Origin: Bacteroidota bacterium
GTDB lineage: Bacteria; Bacteroidota; Bacteroidia; Bacteroidales; WCHB1-69
NCBI GenBank assembly: GCA_029570835.1
Contig: JAKPTX010000092.1
Location: forward strand, 1-44,200
Length of the DNA: 44,200 bases
Reading direction: 5' to 3'
Under the pieces are notes generated by a model that was not told where the DNA came from, made no database searches, and worked only from the letters and a program-made list of their open reading frames with translations. The position numbers and the translations under genes were made by a program. The first letter of the stretch is position 1, and the number at the start of each line of letters is the position of its first letter. Shown one piece after another: positions 43,417 to 44,200 of this stretch.

Positions 43417-44007
43417 GTGGACACCAAAATCATTTTCTCCATTCTCGAAATTCTCGGCGTAATATTTGGGTTGATCTACATTTATTACCAGTACAAGGCG
43501 TCATATAAGCTGTGGATTTACGGCATGATTATGTCGATATGCTACATTTTGGTTTTCCTTCATGCCGAAGTGTACTATTGGGCGGCTTTGAATCTGTATA
43601 ACTTGATTATTCAGTTTTTTTCTATTTGGAATTTAAAAAAAGGGGGGCAGGACACGACTCCCTTGGGGGAACGGGTATCACCCATACCAGTCAAGTATTA
43701 CCCTTTAGTTATCTTAGCCATTGCGATTTTATCGCTCCCCTTGAGTTACATCGCGATACATTATCTTAATTCCCCCATTCCCGTTCCAGAAGCGATTTCG
43801 ACAGCCCTCAGCATTGTCGCCATGGTGATCCTTGCCAGATATTACATCGAACATTGGATTTTATGGATCATCGTAGATATCTTCTACACCGTGTACAACA
43901 TCACCCTGGGATTATACTTCACCTCATTCCTCTACCTGGTTTACACCATCGTCGCGATTATGGGATACATCAAATGGAGGAAGTTAGCAAGGAAGAAGGT
44001 GGAATGA
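43417..44007 (+). CDS. PnuC-family vitamin or nucleoside transporter
   Basis: 196 residues, seven predicted membrane helices. It starts with GTG 43417, 2 bp after the upstream stop. Seen: LEILGVIFGLIYIYYQYK, YKLWIYGMIMSICYILVFLHAEVYYWAALNLYNLIIQFFSIWNL and, in the C-terminal half, WILWIIVDIFYTVYNI (the WxxWxxxD motif of PnuC proteins) and YLVYTIVAIMGYIKWR. Family members carry nicotinamide riboside (PnuC), thiamin (PnuT) or riboflavin. nadE lies divergently 1.6 kb away, which favours nicotinamide riboside; the TPP-controlled receptor 26 kb away would favour thiamin. No riboswitch precedes it. An A7G6 tract encodes KKGG. The TGA stop begins an ATTTCGG repeat. Confidence 0.88.
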   Translation: MDTKIIFSILEILGVIFGLIYIYYQYKASYKLWIYGMIMSICYILVFLHAEVYYWAALNLYNLIIQFFSIWNLKKGGQDTTPLGERVSPIPVKYYPLVILAIAILSLPLSYIAIHYLNSPIPVPEAISTALSIVAMVILARYYIEHWILWIIVDIFYTVYNITLGLYFTSFLYLVYTIVAIMGYIKWRKLARKKVE

Positions 44008-44064
44008 TTTCGGATTTCGGATTTCGGATTTTTTTGAAGGCGGAAGGCGGAAGGCGGAGGGCGG
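44005..44064 (+). repeat. ATTTCGG and AAGGCGG heptamer arrays, copy 2
   Basis: TG plus three ATTTCGG units (44005-44027) starts at the TGA of the PnuC-like gene and repeats the 23 nt at 37561-37583 exactly. After a T run come AAGGCGG x3 and AGGGCGG (44037-44064). The inverse heptamer CCGCCTT x2 is at 38582-38595. Confidence 0.92.
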
Positions 44065-44103
44065 AATGAAATTTCGGAATTAATTAATTATCACGTTTTA
44101 TTT

Positions 44104-44129
44104 TAGAGACGCAAAGCATTGCGTCTCTA
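44104..44129. repeat. Perfect hairpin TAGAGACGCAA-AGCA-TTGCGTCTCTA
   Basis: An 11-bp perfect stem with a four-base loop. GAGACGCAA...TTGCGTCTC hairpins are a recurrent dispersed repeat in some Bacteroidota and cyanobacterial genomes, from general knowledge. It is not followed by a clean U tract, so it is more likely a dispersed repeat than a terminator. Confidence 0.8.
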
Positions 44130-44169
44130 CGGCATAATCCCTTCGAAACATATGACTTGTATTTATCGA

Positions 44170-44200
44170 CTTTTAAATAACCCCGAAGGGGTGACATTAT
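44170..44200. repeat. Third copy of the CCCCGAAGGGG element, cut by the window edge
   Basis: ACCCCGAAGGGGT at 44180-44192 with 24 nt identical to 38593-38616 on its left side and the GTGACATTAT right flank shared with 38668-38677. Confidence 0.85.

Overview
The window is chromosomal DNA from a member of the Bacteroidota, most likely an anaerobic Bacteroidales. Evidence: Bacteroidota-type promoters (TAnnTTTG at -7, TTG about 20 nt upstream) before many genes, almost no Shine-Dalgarno sequences, a type IX secretion (T9SS) C-terminal sorting domain, many outer-membrane barrels ending in Phe, the phylum-specific sigma54-regulator/LptE/SecG gene order, a TPP-riboswitch-controlled TonB receptor, and a giant 2-hydroxyacyl-CoA dehydratase activase-like protein typical of anaerobes. 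No rRNA, tRNA, CRISPR array, phage or transposase gene was seen.

Layout. 1-3157 (minus): proteostasis operon tig-clpP-clpX with overlapping genes; clpX runs off the left edge. 3219-7475 (minus): 1418-residue double activase/iron-sulfur fusion. 7632-9567 (minus): secreted Cys/His/Lys repeat protein and two tandem paralogous outer-membrane barrels. 9937-15527 (plus): GT-C membrane glycosyltransferase, orphan TolC-like protein, and a two-gene unit of envelope proteins, the second with a helix-hairpin-helix region. 15556-17996 (plus): promoter, TPP riboswitch and thiamin-type TonB-dependent receptor. 18070-23480 (minus): dsbD, a GT39-like transferase and lnt in a tight operon. 23536-26095: Omp85-like protein diverging from a tiny lipoprotein and a barrel-like protein. 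26123-31081 (plus): glyA, sigma54 activator, lptE, a small conserved gene, secG, DMT transporter. 31181-33842: clpB and its terminator. 33967-38483 (plus): gpsA, GH29 alpha-L-fucosidase with PA14, PorT-like barrel, T9SS cargo protein. 38541-38926: repeat island. 38927-41735 (minus): nadE, BadF-type kinase, tsaE, and an alanine-dehydrogenase-like gene lacking its NAD-binding domain. 41813-44007 (plus): YfcC-family and PnuC-family transporters, then more repeats to the right edge.

Most of the window is housekeeping and envelope biology: protein folding and degradation, lipoprotein acylation, LPS export, disulfide reduction, outer-membrane assembly, vitamin and NAD metabolism. The most unusual items are: (1) the alanine-dehydrogenase-derived protein at 38927-39619, in which the two halves of the catalytic domain are joined without the Rossmann domain and the catalytic Lys and His are replaced; (2) families of seven-base tandem repeats that begin at the stop codons of unrelated genes, together with small palindromes and a 17-bp inverted repeat; (3) five A(6-8)G6 tracts, far more than composition predicts; (4) the Cys/His repeat secreted protein. 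I found no multi-gene system that I would call new; the pseudoenzyme and the heptamer islands are the best candidates for undescribed biology.
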